Shown: positions 1-9,138, counted from the stretch's first letter. The stretch is 64,000 nt of DNA from Kribbella jejuensis (GCF_006715085.1 NZ_VFMM01000001.1:1612001-1676000), one strand, 5' to 3'. A program made the numbers and translations. The notes: generated from the letters alone by a model not told the origin.

Positions 1-334
1 CTCGACGGGGTCTGGTACCACCTGAAGATCGACGACTTCCACCGGATCCGGGCCCGCCGCGAGTGGACCGACGAGACGTTCCTGCCGGTCTTCCAACGGA
101 CCGTGCTCGGGTTCCACCGTGCCGTCGCAGGGATGGCGTCGGCCGGGAACGACGTGATCGTGCGCGCCGCCGTACAGTTCCCCCTCGTCCACGAGCACGG
201 CGTGTACGACGTGGAAGTGGACTCGGAGGAACTGTCACCGGCCGAAATGCGCCGCGGCCGTCGGCGCTCGTCTCAGCGACGGGCCGCCGACAGCCTTCGA
301 ACGGCTCAGAGCCTCCCGTCAGCCGGCTCGGTAG
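1..334 (+). pseudogene. Chloramphenicol phosphotransferase-like protein, 3' remnant (deleted and frameshifted)
   Basis: The window opens inside this gene. Frame 1 encodes residues like the CPT family, which phosphorylates chloramphenicol or similar alcohols: the stretches AGNDVIV and then QFPLVHEHGVYDVEVDSEEL. In intact relatives these two motifs are separated by several tens of residues; here only about four lie between them, so an internal segment seems lost. Immediately after SPAE the frame breaks. Removing one A of the AAA at 245-247 restores the expected ending (SPAECAAAVGARL, then PPTAFERLR) to a TAG at 332-334. A deletion plus a frameshift argues for a real pseudogene rather than one sequencing error. 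Its 3' end overlaps the convergent lyase gene by 16 bp. Family expectations are from memory, not an alignment. Confidence 0.6.
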
Positions 335-2262
335 AGGGAGCCGCCCCCGGATATGGCGATTGCGGTACGGCGGCCGCCCACGTTCAGGTTGACGATGAAG
401 GTTGTGCCGGACTGGTGGATCGAGTAGGTGACCGTGCCGGTGGAGCGGACCGGGACCACGAAGGACAGGATCGATGCGGTCTTGCCGGAGCGGGCCAGGA
501 GCAGGGTCGGGGCGGACCGGCGGGTGAAGCTGGTCGGGTATTGCCAGCCCTGGATCGGGTTGGTCTGGGCCTGCTTGATCAGGATCGCGCCGGCCGGCAG
601 CGCCTGCTTGAACGGCACCTGGAACAGGATCGTCCGGGTCGAGTCACCCGGCGCCATCGCCACCGCGGTGGTCCGTGAGTACACCGTCGCGCGCTGGTCC
701 GGCGGCAGGTGCCACAACGTCTGGAACGCCTGCGCAGTACGAGCCGACGCACGGTCCCAGACCACCATCAGATCCGGGTCCTTCAGCACCAGCACCGAGC
801 GGACCCGACTGACGCCACTCGCCGGCGCATCCGCGAGAACGTACGACTCCGACGTGTCCTTCACCGCGTACGACGTCAACCGCGTCACCGGATTCAGCGG
901 CGTCGACATCGGCGTCGTGAGCACACTGTGCGCGCTCGGGCTGACGGCCCATGTCCGGTACGCCCCGGCGTTGTACGCCGCGTACCCGCCGTCCACGATG
1001 ATGTCCCGCCCGCGCGCCGTGTACGTGATGCTCGTGTGGTCGAGGTGCCCGTGGAACGCCCGCGCCGCGCCGTACCTGATGCTGTACGTCGACTCGCCCG
1101 TGAACCCACGCGCCGGATCAGTCCCCCACCCGGTGCGGCCGAACACGTATCCGTTCGAGTAGACCCCGATACGCCACGGCGGCACCGTACCGGACTTACC
1201 GAGCGACCCGGCGTACTCCATCGGCGTCCCGCTCCACGGGTACGTCGGCTGAACTTCGGTGTCCCCGAGCTGATGCAGCTTGCCGAGCGAGTTCGTTGCC
1301 AGTGCCAACCATTTGGCCAACAGTGCCCGCCTGGTCGAGATCGTCGTACCCGGATCGACGCCGCAGTTCTGCAGTACCGCGATCGCGCGGCCCCAGAGCG
1401 AGTAGTTGAACGACGCGTACCCGGTCGACTGTTCGTTGGTCGACCCCTGCGCGTCGATCGAGGTGGTGATCCCGGCCGCGAGGCGCTGCTGGGCAAGGTT
1501 CTTGTAATCGGTCCGGCCGAGCGTGCAGCCGACGCCGAACAGCGCGATGCTCTCGTCGGTACCGTGGTTCCATGCCCCGCTCCAGTAGTTCGTGAGGAAC
1601 CGGGCGTGGCTGAGCAGCGCCGCGTCGACCCACGCGTACGACGCCGGCAAGGCACTGACCTGCAACCCGCTCAGGATCGCCTGGCGGAGACAGATCAGCA
1701 CGTTCGTGCGGTGCATGGTCGACTCCCACGCGCCGACGTTCGCCTTCCACGAGTACGGATTGTCGCGGTACCAGTCGTACGCGATCGTGTTCACCCGGGC
1801 CAGCGCGGTCAGATCACCCTTGCCAGCGGCAACGATCCCCTGCCCGAGCCAGCGCAGCGAGTGGAACCACATGTACCAGCTCGCGTTCTTGTACGGGTTC
1901 AGCGACCAGTTGATGTTGCCGCCGCCGGTCCCGACCTTGTACGCCGCATACGGGCCCCAGGCAAACTTGTCGGCGTACAGGTTCGCCAACGGATTGGTTG
2001 CCTCGATCCCACTGAACCCGGGACACGCGTAGTGCGGCGCCGCGAGCGCCTGCAGTCGCGCCGTACCGATGTCCGTCGCGGGCGGCGCGGTCGCCGGTAC
2101 GACGTTGCTCGCACCCGGGACGAACTGCGCCTGTTCAGGATCCGCCGGCGCCGGCACGATCGTGATCCCCGGATTGTCCCGCGGCTCTCCTTCTGCCGTT
2201 CCGGCCCCCAGCAACACAACAGCGATGCCCACGGCCAGGACGGCCGTTCCCCTGAATCGCAT
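319..2262 (-). CDS. Secreted heparinase II/III-like polysaccharide lyase
   Basis: Predicted 647 aa exported enzyme that probably cleaves uronic-acid polysaccharides by beta-elimination. The ATG at 2262 is preferred because GGGGGAGAGG lies about 9 nt upstream and the protein then begins with a typical signal peptide (MRFRG, a hydrophobic core LAVGIAVVLLGAG, then TAEGEP). Residues about 90-380 are helix-rich like the alpha/alpha toroid of these lyases. The C-terminal half has the family signature HGHLDHTSITYTARGRDII followed by VDGG at about residues 410-435, then a beta-sandwich-like tail. The substrate cannot be read from sequence. It stands alone on its strand with a long 5' region that contains an inverted repeat (2380-2409). 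No other carbohydrate genes adjoin it. Confidence 0.75.
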   Translation of the reverse strand: MRFRGTAVLAVGIAVVLLGAGTAEGEPRDNPGITIVPAPADPEQAQFVPGASNVVPATAPPATDIGTARLQALAAPHYACPGFSGIEATNPLANLYADKFAWGPYAAYKVGTGGGNINWSLNPYKNASWYMWFHSLRWLGQGIVAAGKGDLTALARVNTIAYDWYRDNPYSWKANVGAWESTMHRTNVLICLRQAILSGLQVSALPASYAWVDAALLSHARFLTNYWSGAWNHGTDESIALFGVGCTLGRTDYKNLAQQRLAAGITTSIDAQGSTNEQSTGYASFNYSLWGRAIAVLQNCGVDPGTTISTRRALLAKWLALATNSLGKLHQLGDTEVQPTYPWSGTPMEYAGSLGKSGTVPPWRIGVYSNGYVFGRTGWGTDPARGFTGESTYSIRYGAARAFHGHLDHTSITYTARGRDIIVDGGYAAYNAGAYRTWAVSPSAHSVLTTPMSTPLNPVTRLTSYAVKDTSESYVLADAPASGVSRVRSVLVLKDPDLMVVWDRASARTAQAFQTLWHLPPDQRATVYSRTTAVAMAPGDSTRTILFQVPFKQALPAGAILIKQAQTNPIQGWQYPTSFTRRSAPTLLLARSGKTASILSFVVPVRSTGTVTYSIHQSGTTFIVNLNVGGRRTAIAISGGGSLYRAG

Positions 2263-2379
2263 GAAGTTGTACCTCTCCCCCATCGTCCCCGGACACCCGG
2301 CGACGGTCTCCTGAGCGGACAGGCGCACCGCACGCGCGGCACACCGGACCACGGCAGCCCATGGGGGCGGTCGGCTCGC

Positions 2380-2409
2380 CGAGGTTTGTCTTTCCCCTTG
2401 CAAACCTCG
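2380..2409. promoter_or_regulatory. Inverted repeat upstream of the lyase gene (operator or terminator)
   Basis: CGAGGTTTG and CAAACCTCG form perfect 9-bp arms separated by 12 nt. The repeat sits 118 bp before the lyase start and 86 bp after the DinB gene stop, both on the minus strand. It could be an operator for the lyase or a terminator hairpin for the DinB gene. It has no clear T-tract. Tandem CTTCAGTTCA copies lie just beyond it at 2471-2490. Confidence 0.35.
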
Positions 2410-2495
2410 ATGCAGCGAGACGACCAAAGGTTACGAAGCGCCAGGAGATCCTCCCGGCGCTTCGGTTCAGCTTCAGTTCACTTCAGTTCATTGGT

Positions 2496-3017
2496 TCAGC
2501 CCATCGTTTTCTGGCCGTCGATGGTTTCCCGGATGATGTCGGCGTGGCCGGCGTGCTGGGCGGTTTCGGAGGCGATGTGCAGGAAGGCCATCCGAACGGT
2601 CCAGAAGACGCCCGGCGGCTGCCACGGGGCGGCCTGGAGTTCGTACTTGGCGTCCAGGTCGAGGGTGCGGACCAGTTCCTCGGTGGTGGCGGCGACCTTC
2701 TCGTACTCCGCGAGTACGTCGGCCAGCGTCTCGCCCTCGACGAACCGGAACTGGTCCTGCCAGGCGGCGATCACCTCCGGCGTGAACTCGGTCGGCGCCG
2801 TCTCGCCCTTTCCCTGGGCGAACTCCGCCCAGTGCTGCTCGACCGTCATCACGTGCTTGATCAGCCCGCCGACAGTCAGCTCGCTCTTGGTGCTGCGAGT
2901 GGTCGCCTGCTCGTCGGTCAGGCCCTGTGCGGTGTGGCGCAGGAAGCCGCGACGGGTGGCGAGAAGGTCCAGGATGTCCGCCCGCTCACCGGAGACGGTC
3001 TGCTCGTTTGTCGTCAT
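2496..3017 (-). CDS. DinB-family protein (DUF664-like)
   Basis: 173 aa four-helix-bundle protein of the DinB/YfiT superfamily, whose actinobacterial members are often mycothiol-dependent transferases or detoxification enzymes. The family pattern is visible: an early helix with [12 protein letters not shown], the histidine in [15 protein letters not shown] (about residue 56), and the C-terminal pair in [20 protein letters not shown]. These three histidines normally bind a divalent metal. The start is the ATG at 3017, whose upstream strand reads TATCGT then six bases then ATG, a layout suggesting leaderless transcription. It is divergent from the hydrolase gene at 3165. The substrate is unknown. 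Confidence 0.75.
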   Translation of the reverse strand: MTTNEQTVSGERADILDLLATRRGFLRHTAQGLTDEQATTRSTKSELTVGGLIKHVMTVEQHWAEFAQGKGETAPTEFTPEVIAAWQDQFRFVEGETLADVLAEYEKVAATTEELVRTLDLDAKYELQAAPWQPPGVFWTVRMAFLHIASETAQHAGHADIIRETIDGQKTMG

Positions 3018-3041
3018 GCCCAGACGATAACGGCCAATAGC

Positions 3042-3056
3042 GGTCAGGTACTGACC
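3042..3056. promoter_or_regulatory. Palindrome in the divergent DinB/hydrolase promoter region
   Basis: GGTCAG-GTA-CTGACC is a perfect 6-bp-arm palindrome, placed 25-39 bp upstream of the DinB start codon, where a repressor would cover the -35 region. No regulator gene adjoins, so the binding protein is unknown. Confidence 0.3.
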
Positions 3057-3164
3057 TCTACGAAATCCCGTGGCATGAGATCTCCTCCGCGGAGCGACCT
3101 CCATCTAGCGTGTCCTAGGGGCGGCGAGCACGTCGCATCCGGTCCGAGCTCTAGGGGGTTCATC

Positions 3165-3989
3165 GTGGGCATGATCACCACCGGCGACGGTACGGAGATC
3201 TTCTACAAGGATTGGGGGACGGGACAGCCGATCGTCTTCAGTCACGGCTGGCCGCTGTCGGCCGACGACTGGGACAACCAACTGTTGTTCTTCCTGTCGA
3301 AGGGGTACCGCGTCGTCGCACACGACCGGCGCGGGCACGGGCGGTCGTCGCAGACGGGCGACGGTCACGACATGGATCACTACGCGGACGACCTGAAAGC
3401 GGTCGTCGACCATCTGGACCTGCGCGACTGCATCCACGTCGGCCACTCGACCGGTGGTGGCGAGGTCGTGCACTACCTGGCCCGGCACGGCGAGGACCGG
3501 GCCGCCAAGGCCGCGTTGCTCTGCGCGGTCCCGCCGCTGATGGTGAAGACCGAAGCGAACCCCGAGGGCCTGCCGAAGGAGGTCTTCGACGGCTTCCAGG
3601 CGCAGCTCGCGGCGAACCGCTCCGGCTTCTACCGCGATCTCGCGGCCGGCCCGTTCTACGGGTTCAACCGCCCCGGCGTCGAGTCCTCCGAAGCGACCAT
3701 CGAGAACTGGTGGCGCCAGGGCATGATGGGCGGCGCCAAGGCGCACTACGACGGCATCGTCGCGTTCTCGCAGACCGACTTCACCGCGGACCTGCAGCAG
3801 ATCACGCTCCCGGTCCTGGTCGTGCACAGCGAGGACGACCAGATCGTGCCGTACGCCGACTCCGGCCCGAAGGCGGCGGCGCTGCTCAAGAACGGGGTCC
3901 TGAAGACGTACAAGGACCTCCCGCACGGCCTGCCCACCACGCACGCCGACGTGGTCAACGCCGACCTGCTGGAGTTCTTCCAGTCCTGA
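3165..3989 (+). CDS. Alpha/beta hydrolase, non-heme chloroperoxidase/arylesterase type
   Basis: 274 aa cytoplasmic hydrolase of the cofactor-free haloperoxidase/arylesterase group. Visible landmarks are the oxyanion-hole segment [11 protein letters not shown] near residue 26, the strand-turn DRRGHGRS near 54, and the nucleophile elbow GHSTGGGE with Ser95. The acid is probably in HSEDDQIVP and the histidine in LPHGLPTTH near the C terminus. The start is GTG at 3165, with AGGGGG about 7 nt upstream; the ATG two codons later is the alternative. Such enzymes hydrolyse esters and can perhydrolyse acids. The natural substrate is not predictable. A strong hairpin terminator follows at 3997-4036. Confidence 0.8.
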   Translation: MGMITTGDGTEIFYKDWGTGQPIVFSHGWPLSADDWDNQLLFFLSKGYRVVAHDRRGHGRSSQTGDGHDMDHYADDLKAVVDHLDLRDCIHVGHSTGGGEVVHYLARHGEDRAAKAALLCAVPPLMVKTEANPEGLPKEVFDGFQAQLAANRSGFYRDLAAGPFYGFNRPGVESSEATIENWWRQGMMGGAKAHYDGIVAFSQTDFTADLQQITLPVLVVHSEDDQIVPYADSGPKAAALLKNGVLKTYKDLPHGLPTTHADVVNADLLEFFQS

Positions 3990-3996
3990 CATCCCC

Positions 3997-4036
3997 CCGT
4001 GACGGCTCGCGCACGACCTTGCGCGGGCCGTCACGG
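3997..4036 (+). terminator. Hairpin terminator after the hydrolase gene
   Basis: CCGTGACGGC and GCCGTCACGG form a perfect 10-bp stem, extended inside by GCGC pairing, beginning 8 nt after the hydrolase stop. There is no T-tract, which is common for actinobacterial terminators. Confidence 0.6.
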
Positions 4037-4140
4037 CCTGTGCCGAGGTGTTGTGCGGGGACGGTCGGCAGGAGCAGTGTCGATACGCCTAGTTGGACCG
4101 GGAACCGGTCCCGGCCCGCTGGTCGTCCCGGGGAGGGATC

Positions 4141-5877
4141 ATGGGCAGACCACGCCTCGTCATCGCTTCCGTCGCTGCCTTCGCAGCCGCCCTCTGCGGC
4201 GCCGCGGTCGCTGCCTACGCGGCCCCCGCCACCGAGGTCACGGTCGGGAGCCCGCCGTCGCCGTTCTCGCAGAACAAGCAGAACGAGCCTGCGGTGGCCA
4301 TCGACGCGCACGATCCGTCGGTCGTCGTCGCCGGCGTGAACGACGAGATCGACATGGAGTCGTGCGCGGCCGGCGACCCCAGCACGTGCCCGTTCACCCC
4401 CGGCGTCGGCGTGTCCGGGGTGTACTTCTCGTTCGACAGCGGCCGGAGCTGGACGCAACCGACGTACACCGGCTGGACGGCCCGCGACTGCCTCGGCCCG
4501 GCGCCCTGTACGCCGCACGTCGGTCCGATCGGGACCCTGCCCCACTACTACGAGGCCGGGCTGGTCTCCGACGGTGACCCGGGCGTCGCGTTCGGACCGC
4601 GCCCTGGCCCGGACGGCACGTTCTCCTGGGCCAACGGCTCCCGTTTGTACTACGCGAACCTGACCGCGAACTTCTCCGCCGTACGGAAACTGGAGACGTT
4701 CCGCGGCGCCGAGGCGATCGCGGTGTCGACCGCCGACAACGTCCGCGCCGCGGCGGCCGACAACGCGTCCGCCTGGACCGCTCCGGTGATCATCTCGAGG
4801 CAGTCGTCGACGACGTTCTCCGACAAGGAGCAGATCTACGCCGACAACGCGGCGAGCAGCCCGTTCTTCGGGCACGTCTACACCTGCTGGGCGAGCTTCC
4901 GCAGCAACAGCCACGGAAACGCCTTCCCCGTACCGCTGATGGTTGGGCGCTCGGCCGACGGCGGCCGTACCTGGACCACCCGTCAGGTCGGGCCTGCCAC
5001 GAGCAACGGCATGAGCCAGCAGCCCGACGGTTGCACCGTACGCACGGACAGCCAGGGCAACGTCTACGTGTTCGGCGTCGGCGTGCGCAATGGCACGAGC
5101 CTGCAGTTGATGTACAAGTCGACCGACGGCGGCGCGCACTTCACTGGCCCGACCGCGGTCGCACCAGTGGTCGAGCCCGGCGTTTTCGACCCGGTCGAGG
5201 GCCGTCCGGTGATGGACGGTATCGCCGGCGCCCGCGTCGACCTGGCCGGCGCACCGAGCGTCGACATCGCGAACGGCCGCCCGACCGGCGCCGGCGCGAC
5301 CAACGAGATCTTCATGACCTGGGCAGACGGCCGCGCCGGCCTGAACCACGAACAGCTGATGCTGACCTGGTCGCGGAACGGCGGCGCCACCTGGGCGGCA
5401 CCGACTCCGGTCGCACTGACGGCCGGCGATCGCCCGTTCTTCACCGCACCGGCGGTGTCCCCGGACGGCACCGACCTGTACGTCGTCCACAACTCGCTCA
5501 CGACGCCGTACCGCACCAACACGACGGATCCGCGTGGCCTGATCGGCGAGGTGCTGCACGCGAACGTCGCGGGCGGCACGCCGTCGGGCTGGACCACGCT
5601 CGAAACCACCCCCGGTGGCGACCCGCGAGGCAGCAGTGCGAACAGCCTGACCTCGGAGTTCCTCGGTGACTACGTGTACGCCGCGGCGACGAACGACTTC
5701 GCTGTCGCCGTCTGGAACGACGCCCACGCCGCGGGCGTCTGCCCGTCGATCAACGCGTACCGGGCCTCGCTCTACACGGCGAGCCCGCTGCCTGCGCCGA
5801 ACGTGCTCGGCACCTGCCCGGCAACCTTCGGCAACACCGACATCCTCGGTGGCAGCTACCCGGACCCGACGCCCTGA
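4141..5877 (+). CDS. Secreted sialidase-fold (Asp-box/BNR) protein
   Basis: 578 aa exported protein. The ATG at 4141 follows GGGGAGGG at 7 nt and starts a classic signal peptide (RPRLVIASVAAFAAALCGAA, cleavage near AYAAPA). The mature chain shows four Asp-box turns, S-x-D/N-x-G-x-x-W/F: SFDSGRSW, SADGGRTW, STDGGAHF and SRNGGATW. These mark a six-bladed beta-propeller of the sialidase superfamily. Several Cys pairs suggest disulfides outside the cell. The catalytic arginine triad of true sialidases cannot be confirmed by eye, so the protein may be a binding or other glycosidase-like propeller. It is flanked by terminators and looks monocistronic. Confidence 0.7.
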   Translation: MGRPRLVIASVAAFAAALCGAAVAAYAAPATEVTVGSPPSPFSQNKQNEPAVAIDAHDPSVVVAGVNDEIDMESCAAGDPSTCPFTPGVGVSGVYFSFDSGRSWTQPTYTGWTARDCLGPAPCTPHVGPIGTLPHYYEAGLVSDGDPGVAFGPRPGPDGTFSWANGSRLYYANLTANFSAVRKLETFRGAEAIAVSTADNVRAAAADNASAWTAPVIISRQSSTTFSDKEQIYADNAASSPFFGHVYTCWASFRSNSHGNAFPVPLMVGRSADGGRTWTTRQVGPATSNGMSQQPDGCTVRTDSQGNVYVFGVGVRNGTSLQLMYKSTDGGAHFTGPTAVAPVVEPGVFDPVEGRPVMDGIAGARVDLAGAPSVDIANGRPTGAGATNEIFMTWADGRAGLNHEQLMLTWSRNGGATWAAPTPVALTAGDRPFFTAPAVSPDGTDLYVVHNSLTTPYRTNTTDPRGLIGEVLHANVAGGTPSGWTTLETTPGGDPRGSSANSLTSEFLGDYVYAAATNDFAVAVWNDAHAAGVCPSINAYRASLYTASPLPAPNVLGTCPATFGNTDILGGSYPDPTP

Positions 5878-5885
5878 TCGGGGCT

Positions 5886-5915
5886 GTGGAGGGCGCCGCT
5901 GCCGGCGCCCTCCAC
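5886..5915 (+). terminator. Hairpin terminator after the Asp-box gene
   Basis: GTGGAGGGCGCCG and CGGCGCCCTCCAC form a perfect 13-bp stem with a CTGC loop, starting 9 nt past the stop codon. A short A/T stretch (GGTAAAAC) follows. Confidence 0.75.
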
Positions 5916-5963
5916 TGGTAAAACGGCTTGCCGGGGCGCTAAAGCTCCAGCAGGCTTGCGGTC

Positions 5964-6467
5964 ATGATCGGGTTGGAGATCCGGCCGTTGCGCGACGACG
6001 ATCCGCCGGTGATCGCGGCGGCGTTCGAAAAGCTCGGGTGGCCGAAGCCCGAGAGTCAGTACCGGCGGTATCTCGAGGAACAGGCCGCCGGGACGCGGGA
6101 CGTCCTGGTCGCGACGGTCGACGGGGCCTACGCCGGCTACGTGACGGTGCGCTGGGAATCGCCGTACGAACCGTTTGCCGGCATTCCGGAAATCCAGGAC
6201 TTCAACGTGCTGCCGAAGCTCCGCCGGCAGGGCATCGGGTCGGCGCTGATGGACGCGGCCGAGGCGCTGGTCGCGGAACGGTCCCCCGTGGTCGGAATCG
6301 GGGTCGGGCTGTACCCGGACTACGGGCAGGCGCAGCGGATGTACGTCCGCCGCGGCTACCTGCCCGACGGGCGCGGCCTGATCTACGACGGTCGGCAGGT
6401 GCCGCCGATGGAAATGGTCCGCAACGACGACTCCGCAACGCTGATGTTCACCAAGACCTTGAGGTAG
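5964..6467 (+). CDS. GNAT-family N-acetyltransferase
   Basis: 167 aa single-domain acetyl-CoA-dependent acyltransferase. The N terminus IRPLRDDDPPVIAAAF is the usual GNAT beginning. The acetyl-CoA-binding loop is LPKLRRQGIGSALM (Q/R-x-x-G-x-G/A) at about residues 78-91, followed by the C-terminal motif MYVRRGYLPDGRG. The acceptor substrate is unknown. The gene ends 10 bp before the reductase gene at 6478, so the two are probably co-transcribed. Confidence 0.75.
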   Translation: MIGLEIRPLRDDDPPVIAAAFEKLGWPKPESQYRRYLEEQAAGTRDVLVATVDGAYAGYVTVRWESPYEPFAGIPEIQDFNVLPKLRRQGIGSALMDAAEALVAERSPVVGIGVGLYPDYGQAQRMYVRRGYLPDGRGLIYDGRQVPPMEMVRNDDSATLMFTKTLR

Positions 6468-6477
6468 CGTCGGTCAG

Positions 6478-7500
6478 GTGCGTGCCGTCGAGTACTCCGT
6501 GACCGGTGAGCCCGATGTCCTGACCCTCGTGGACAGGCCGATACCCGAGCCTGGGCCCGGAGAAGTCCGGGTCCGGATCCGCCGGTCGGGCGTCAACCCG
6601 ACCGACTGGAAGTCGCGCCGGGGCAGCGCCGCCGGCACGCCGGTCGAGCCCGCCCAGGTACCCAACCAGGATGGCTCCGGCGACGTCGACGCGGTCGGCG
6701 AAGGGGTCGACGCGGCGCTCCTCCGACAGCCCGTGTGGATCTGGGAGGCGGCGTACCAGCGGCCCGCGGGTGGTACGGCGCAGGAGTACGCCGTCGTACC
6801 GGTGCGCCATGTGGTGCCGTTGCCCGAGTCCGCGTCGTACGACCTCGGGGCTTCGCTCGGCGTACCGTTCCTGACCGCCCACCGCTGCCTGACCGTGACC
6901 GAGGACGGGCCGGACCACCTCGGCCCGGGCAAGCTCGCCGGGCGGACCGTACTCGTGGCCGGTGGTGCCGGGGCGGTCGGCAACGCGGCGATCCAGCTGG
7001 CGCGGTGGTCGGACGCCACGGTCATCACGACCGTCAGCAGCCCCGAGAAGGGCAACCTCGCCGGGCTGGCCGGTGCGGATCACGTCATCAACTACCGCCA
7101 GCAGGACGTGGCCGCCGAGATCCGCGCGATCGTGCCGCACGGCGTGGACACGATCGTCGAGGTGTCGCCCGCGGCGAACGCGGCCATCGACGCCGCGGTG
7201 ATCGCGACGCACGGCTCGGTGGCGGTCTACGCGACCGACGGCGGCGAAACCATGGAACTGCCGGTCCGGGCCTCGATGATCCCGAACGCCCGCTGGCAGT
7301 TCGTCCTGCTCTACACCGCTCCCGACTCCTGGCGCCCCCGAGCCCTCGCCGACGTCTCCGCCGCCGTAGCCGCAGGCGCGGTCCGGATGGGCCCCGAAGC
7401 CGGACTCCCCCTGCACCACTACCCCCTCGATCAGGCCGCCGCCGCCCACACGGCCGTCGAACAATCCGTCGTAGGCAAAGTCCTGATCGACGTCACCTGA
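6478..7500 (+). CDS. NADPH:quinone reductase-like medium-chain reductase (MDR)
   Basis: 340 aa zinc-independent member of the medium-chain dehydrogenase/reductase superfamily, expected to reduce quinones or enones with NADPH. The N-terminal catalytic domain has GVNPTDWKSRRG and the NQDGSGDV segment. The Rossmann half carries the glycine-rich VAGGAGAVGNAAIQLA around residues 158-173, and the C-terminal signature HTAVEQSVVGKVLI closes the fold. No structural-zinc cysteine cluster is visible, which fits the quinone-reductase group. The start is GTG at 6478, reading MRAVEY, the usual MDR opening. Confidence 0.8.
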   Translation: MRAVEYSVTGEPDVLTLVDRPIPEPGPGEVRVRIRRSGVNPTDWKSRRGSAAGTPVEPAQVPNQDGSGDVDAVGEGVDAALLRQPVWIWEAAYQRPAGGTAQEYAVVPVRHVVPLPESASYDLGASLGVPFLTAHRCLTVTEDGPDHLGPGKLAGRTVLVAGGAGAVGNAAIQLARWSDATVITTVSSPEKGNLAGLAGADHVINYRQQDVAAEIRAIVPHGVDTIVEVSPAANAAIDAAVIATHGSVAVYATDGGETMELPVRASMIPNARWQFVLLYTAPDSWRPRALADVSAAVAAGAVRMGPEAGLPLHHYPLDQAAAAHTAVEQSVVGKVLIDVT

Positions 7501-7507
7501 GCAACTG

Positions 7508-7903
7508 CTAGGTCAGTTCGTCGCCGTGGCGGTGGAAGACTTTCCAGGTGTCGTTTTCCTTTCGGTAGAGCTGGGTGACGCGGAGGGTGTAGGTGCGGGG
7601 CTCGCCGTTCCAGCTGACCGAGGAGTGCTCGTAGCCGATCGTGTAGGCGAAGTCTCCGATCGCGTCCGCGGAGAGCAGTTCGACGTCCGACGAGGTGCAG
7701 TCCGAGAAAGCCTTGGCCAGCAGGTCGAACAGGGGGTCGGCCTCGGCCGAGGTCTTGGCGGTCTTCCAGGCCCCGAACACGGTGACGGGGTCCTTCGTCG
7801 ACCACAGTGCGCGGCGTGGTTCGGCGTCACCGTTGTGCAGCGCGACCTCAGCGGGGCGCCACTCGTCGTCGAACCACTGCAGAAAATCTGTTCGCTCGCT
7901 CAT
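7508..7903 (-). CDS. NTF2-like (SnoaL/DUF4440-type) protein
   Basis: 131 aa small protein with the cone-shaped NTF2-like fold pattern: an early helix (LQWFDDEWRPAEVALHNGD), RALWSTKDPVTVFGAW, and a run of beta-strands ending YTLRVTQLYRKENDTWKVFH. The last strand, with a W-x-V-x-H-x-H ending, is typical of DUF4440/SnoaL-like proteins that act as isomerases or ligand-binding proteins. The ATG at 7903 is 2 bp from the stop of the upstream MFS gene, so it is probably the second gene of that operon. Function unknown. Confidence 0.65.
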   Translation of the reverse strand: MSERTDFLQWFDDEWRPAEVALHNGDAEPRRALWSTKDPVTVFGAWKTAKTSAEADPLFDLLAKAFSDCTSSDVELLSADAIGDFAYTIGYEHSSVSWNGEPRTYTLRVTQLYRKENDTWKVFHRHGDELT

Positions 7904-7905
7904 AC

Positions 7906-9138
7906 CTACGATGACAGCCCCGCGCGCCCGCCGACGCCAGGGATCGCGTTCCCGCGCGACCGGGAAAACGCTCGACGGACCGGGATCCACGAGACTGCTA
8001 TCAAGGCACCGGAGATCCACAAGGTGCCGCGCGGGCCGATGGTCGAGCCGGCCACGCCCCCGAGCAGTGCGCCGAGCGGGAACAGCCCCATCAGGACGAA
8101 GCGCATCGTCGCGCCCACCCGCCCGAGCAGCCGCGCCGGCACGATCCGCTGCCGCAACGACACGCTCGAGATCGCGTAGACGATCTGGCCGAGTTCTCCC
8201 GCCGCGAATCCGATGATCGCGAGCACCACGAACCATCCCGGTTGCGCGAGGGGAACCAGCAACCCGAGTACGCCGGCAACGACCAGCGAACCCCAGATGA
8301 TCCGCTCCGAACCGAACCGCCGCGCCAGCCGCGGCGTCACCGCCGCCCCGAGCATCGCCGTCGCGGAACCGGCCGCCAGCACCACTCCGATCCACGCCGG
8401 CGTCAACCGCAGCGTACGAACCAGGAACACCAGGTTGACCGCCGACGCGATCGCGAACGCGAAGTTGTTGACGGCGCTGGTGACCGCGATCGCGCGCAGC
8501 ACGGGATGCCGTACGACGTACACCAGGCCCTCGCGGATCTCGTGCCACAGCCCGCGCGATTCCCGCCGTACGACCTCCTCCGGAGCCCGGATCGCCAGCA
8601 GGGCGACCGCCGACACAACGAAGGTGACTGCCTGGATCAGTACGACGTTCGCGGCGCCGATCGCGGACACCAGCCACCCGCCGGCGCCCGGGCCCGCCAC
8701 CTGCCCTGAGGCTCGGATCGTCTCCAGAGCAGCGTTTCCGGCGAGCACCCGCTCCTTGCCGACGACCGACGGCAGGTAGCTCTGGTACCCGACATCGAAG
8801 AACACCCGCGCGAACCCGGTCAGCAGGGCCACCACGATCAACTGAATCAACGTCAGTACGCCGAACAACGCCGCCATCGGGATCGAGCCGAGCAGCACGG
8901 CCCGGACAAGATCGCTCGCCACCAGCAGCGGGCGCCGCCGGAAGCGATCGATCCAGGCCCCGGCCGGCAGCCCGATCAGCGCGAAACCGATCGTGCTCGA
9001 CGCGGACACCAGCCCGAGCTGGAACGGCGTGGCGCCCAACGACAGCACCGCCAGCAGCGGAATCGCCACGCCGCTGACCTGCGCCCCGAACTGACTGGTC
9101 GTCTGCCCGACCAGCAACCACCGAAAATCTCTTGTCAC
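7906..9138 (-). CDS. MFS transporter (EntS/tetronasin-exporter-like)
   Basis: 410 aa membrane protein with about 12 hydrophobic segments. It has the MFS A-type loop (LPAGAWIDRFRRRP between segments 2 and 3) and a similar basic loop after segment 8 (LARRFGSERI). The opening DFRWLLVGQTTSQFG is characteristic of the EntS/MefA-like drug- and siderophore-exporter group in actinobacteria. It probably exports a small hydrophobic compound using the proton gradient. First gene of a two-gene operon with the NTF2-like protein. Substrate unknown. Confidence 0.75.
   Translation of the reverse strand: MTRDFRWLLVGQTTSQFGAQVSGVAIPLLAVLSLGATPFQLGLVSASSTIGFALIGLPAGAWIDRFRRRPLLVASDLVRAVLLGSIPMAALFGVLTLIQLIVVALLTGFARVFFDVGYQSYLPSVVGKERVLAGNAALETIRASGQVAGPGAGGWLVSAIGAANVVLIQAVTFVVSAVALLAIRAPEEVVRRESRGLWHEIREGLVYVVRHPVLRAIAVTSAVNNFAFAIASAVNLVFLVRTLRLTPAWIGVVLAAGSATAMLGAAVTPRLARRFGSERIIWGSLVVAGVLGLLVPLAQPGWFVVLAIIGFAAGELGQIVYAISSVSLRQRIVPARLLGRVGATMRFVLMGLFPLGALLGGVAGSTIGPRGTLWISGALIAVSWIPVRRAFSRSRGNAIPGVGGRAGLSS

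Noticed and set aside
709-3030. Very long plus-strand open frame (773 codons)
   Set aside because: Antisense shadow of the lyase and DinB genes. It is rich in Arg, His and Pro as expected of a wrong frame in high-GC DNA, and matches no family.
3955-5727. Long minus-strand open frame (590 codons) opposite the Asp-box protein
   Set aside because: Arg/Gly/Val-rich shadow frame. The plus-strand frame has a signal peptide, RBS and four Asp-boxes.
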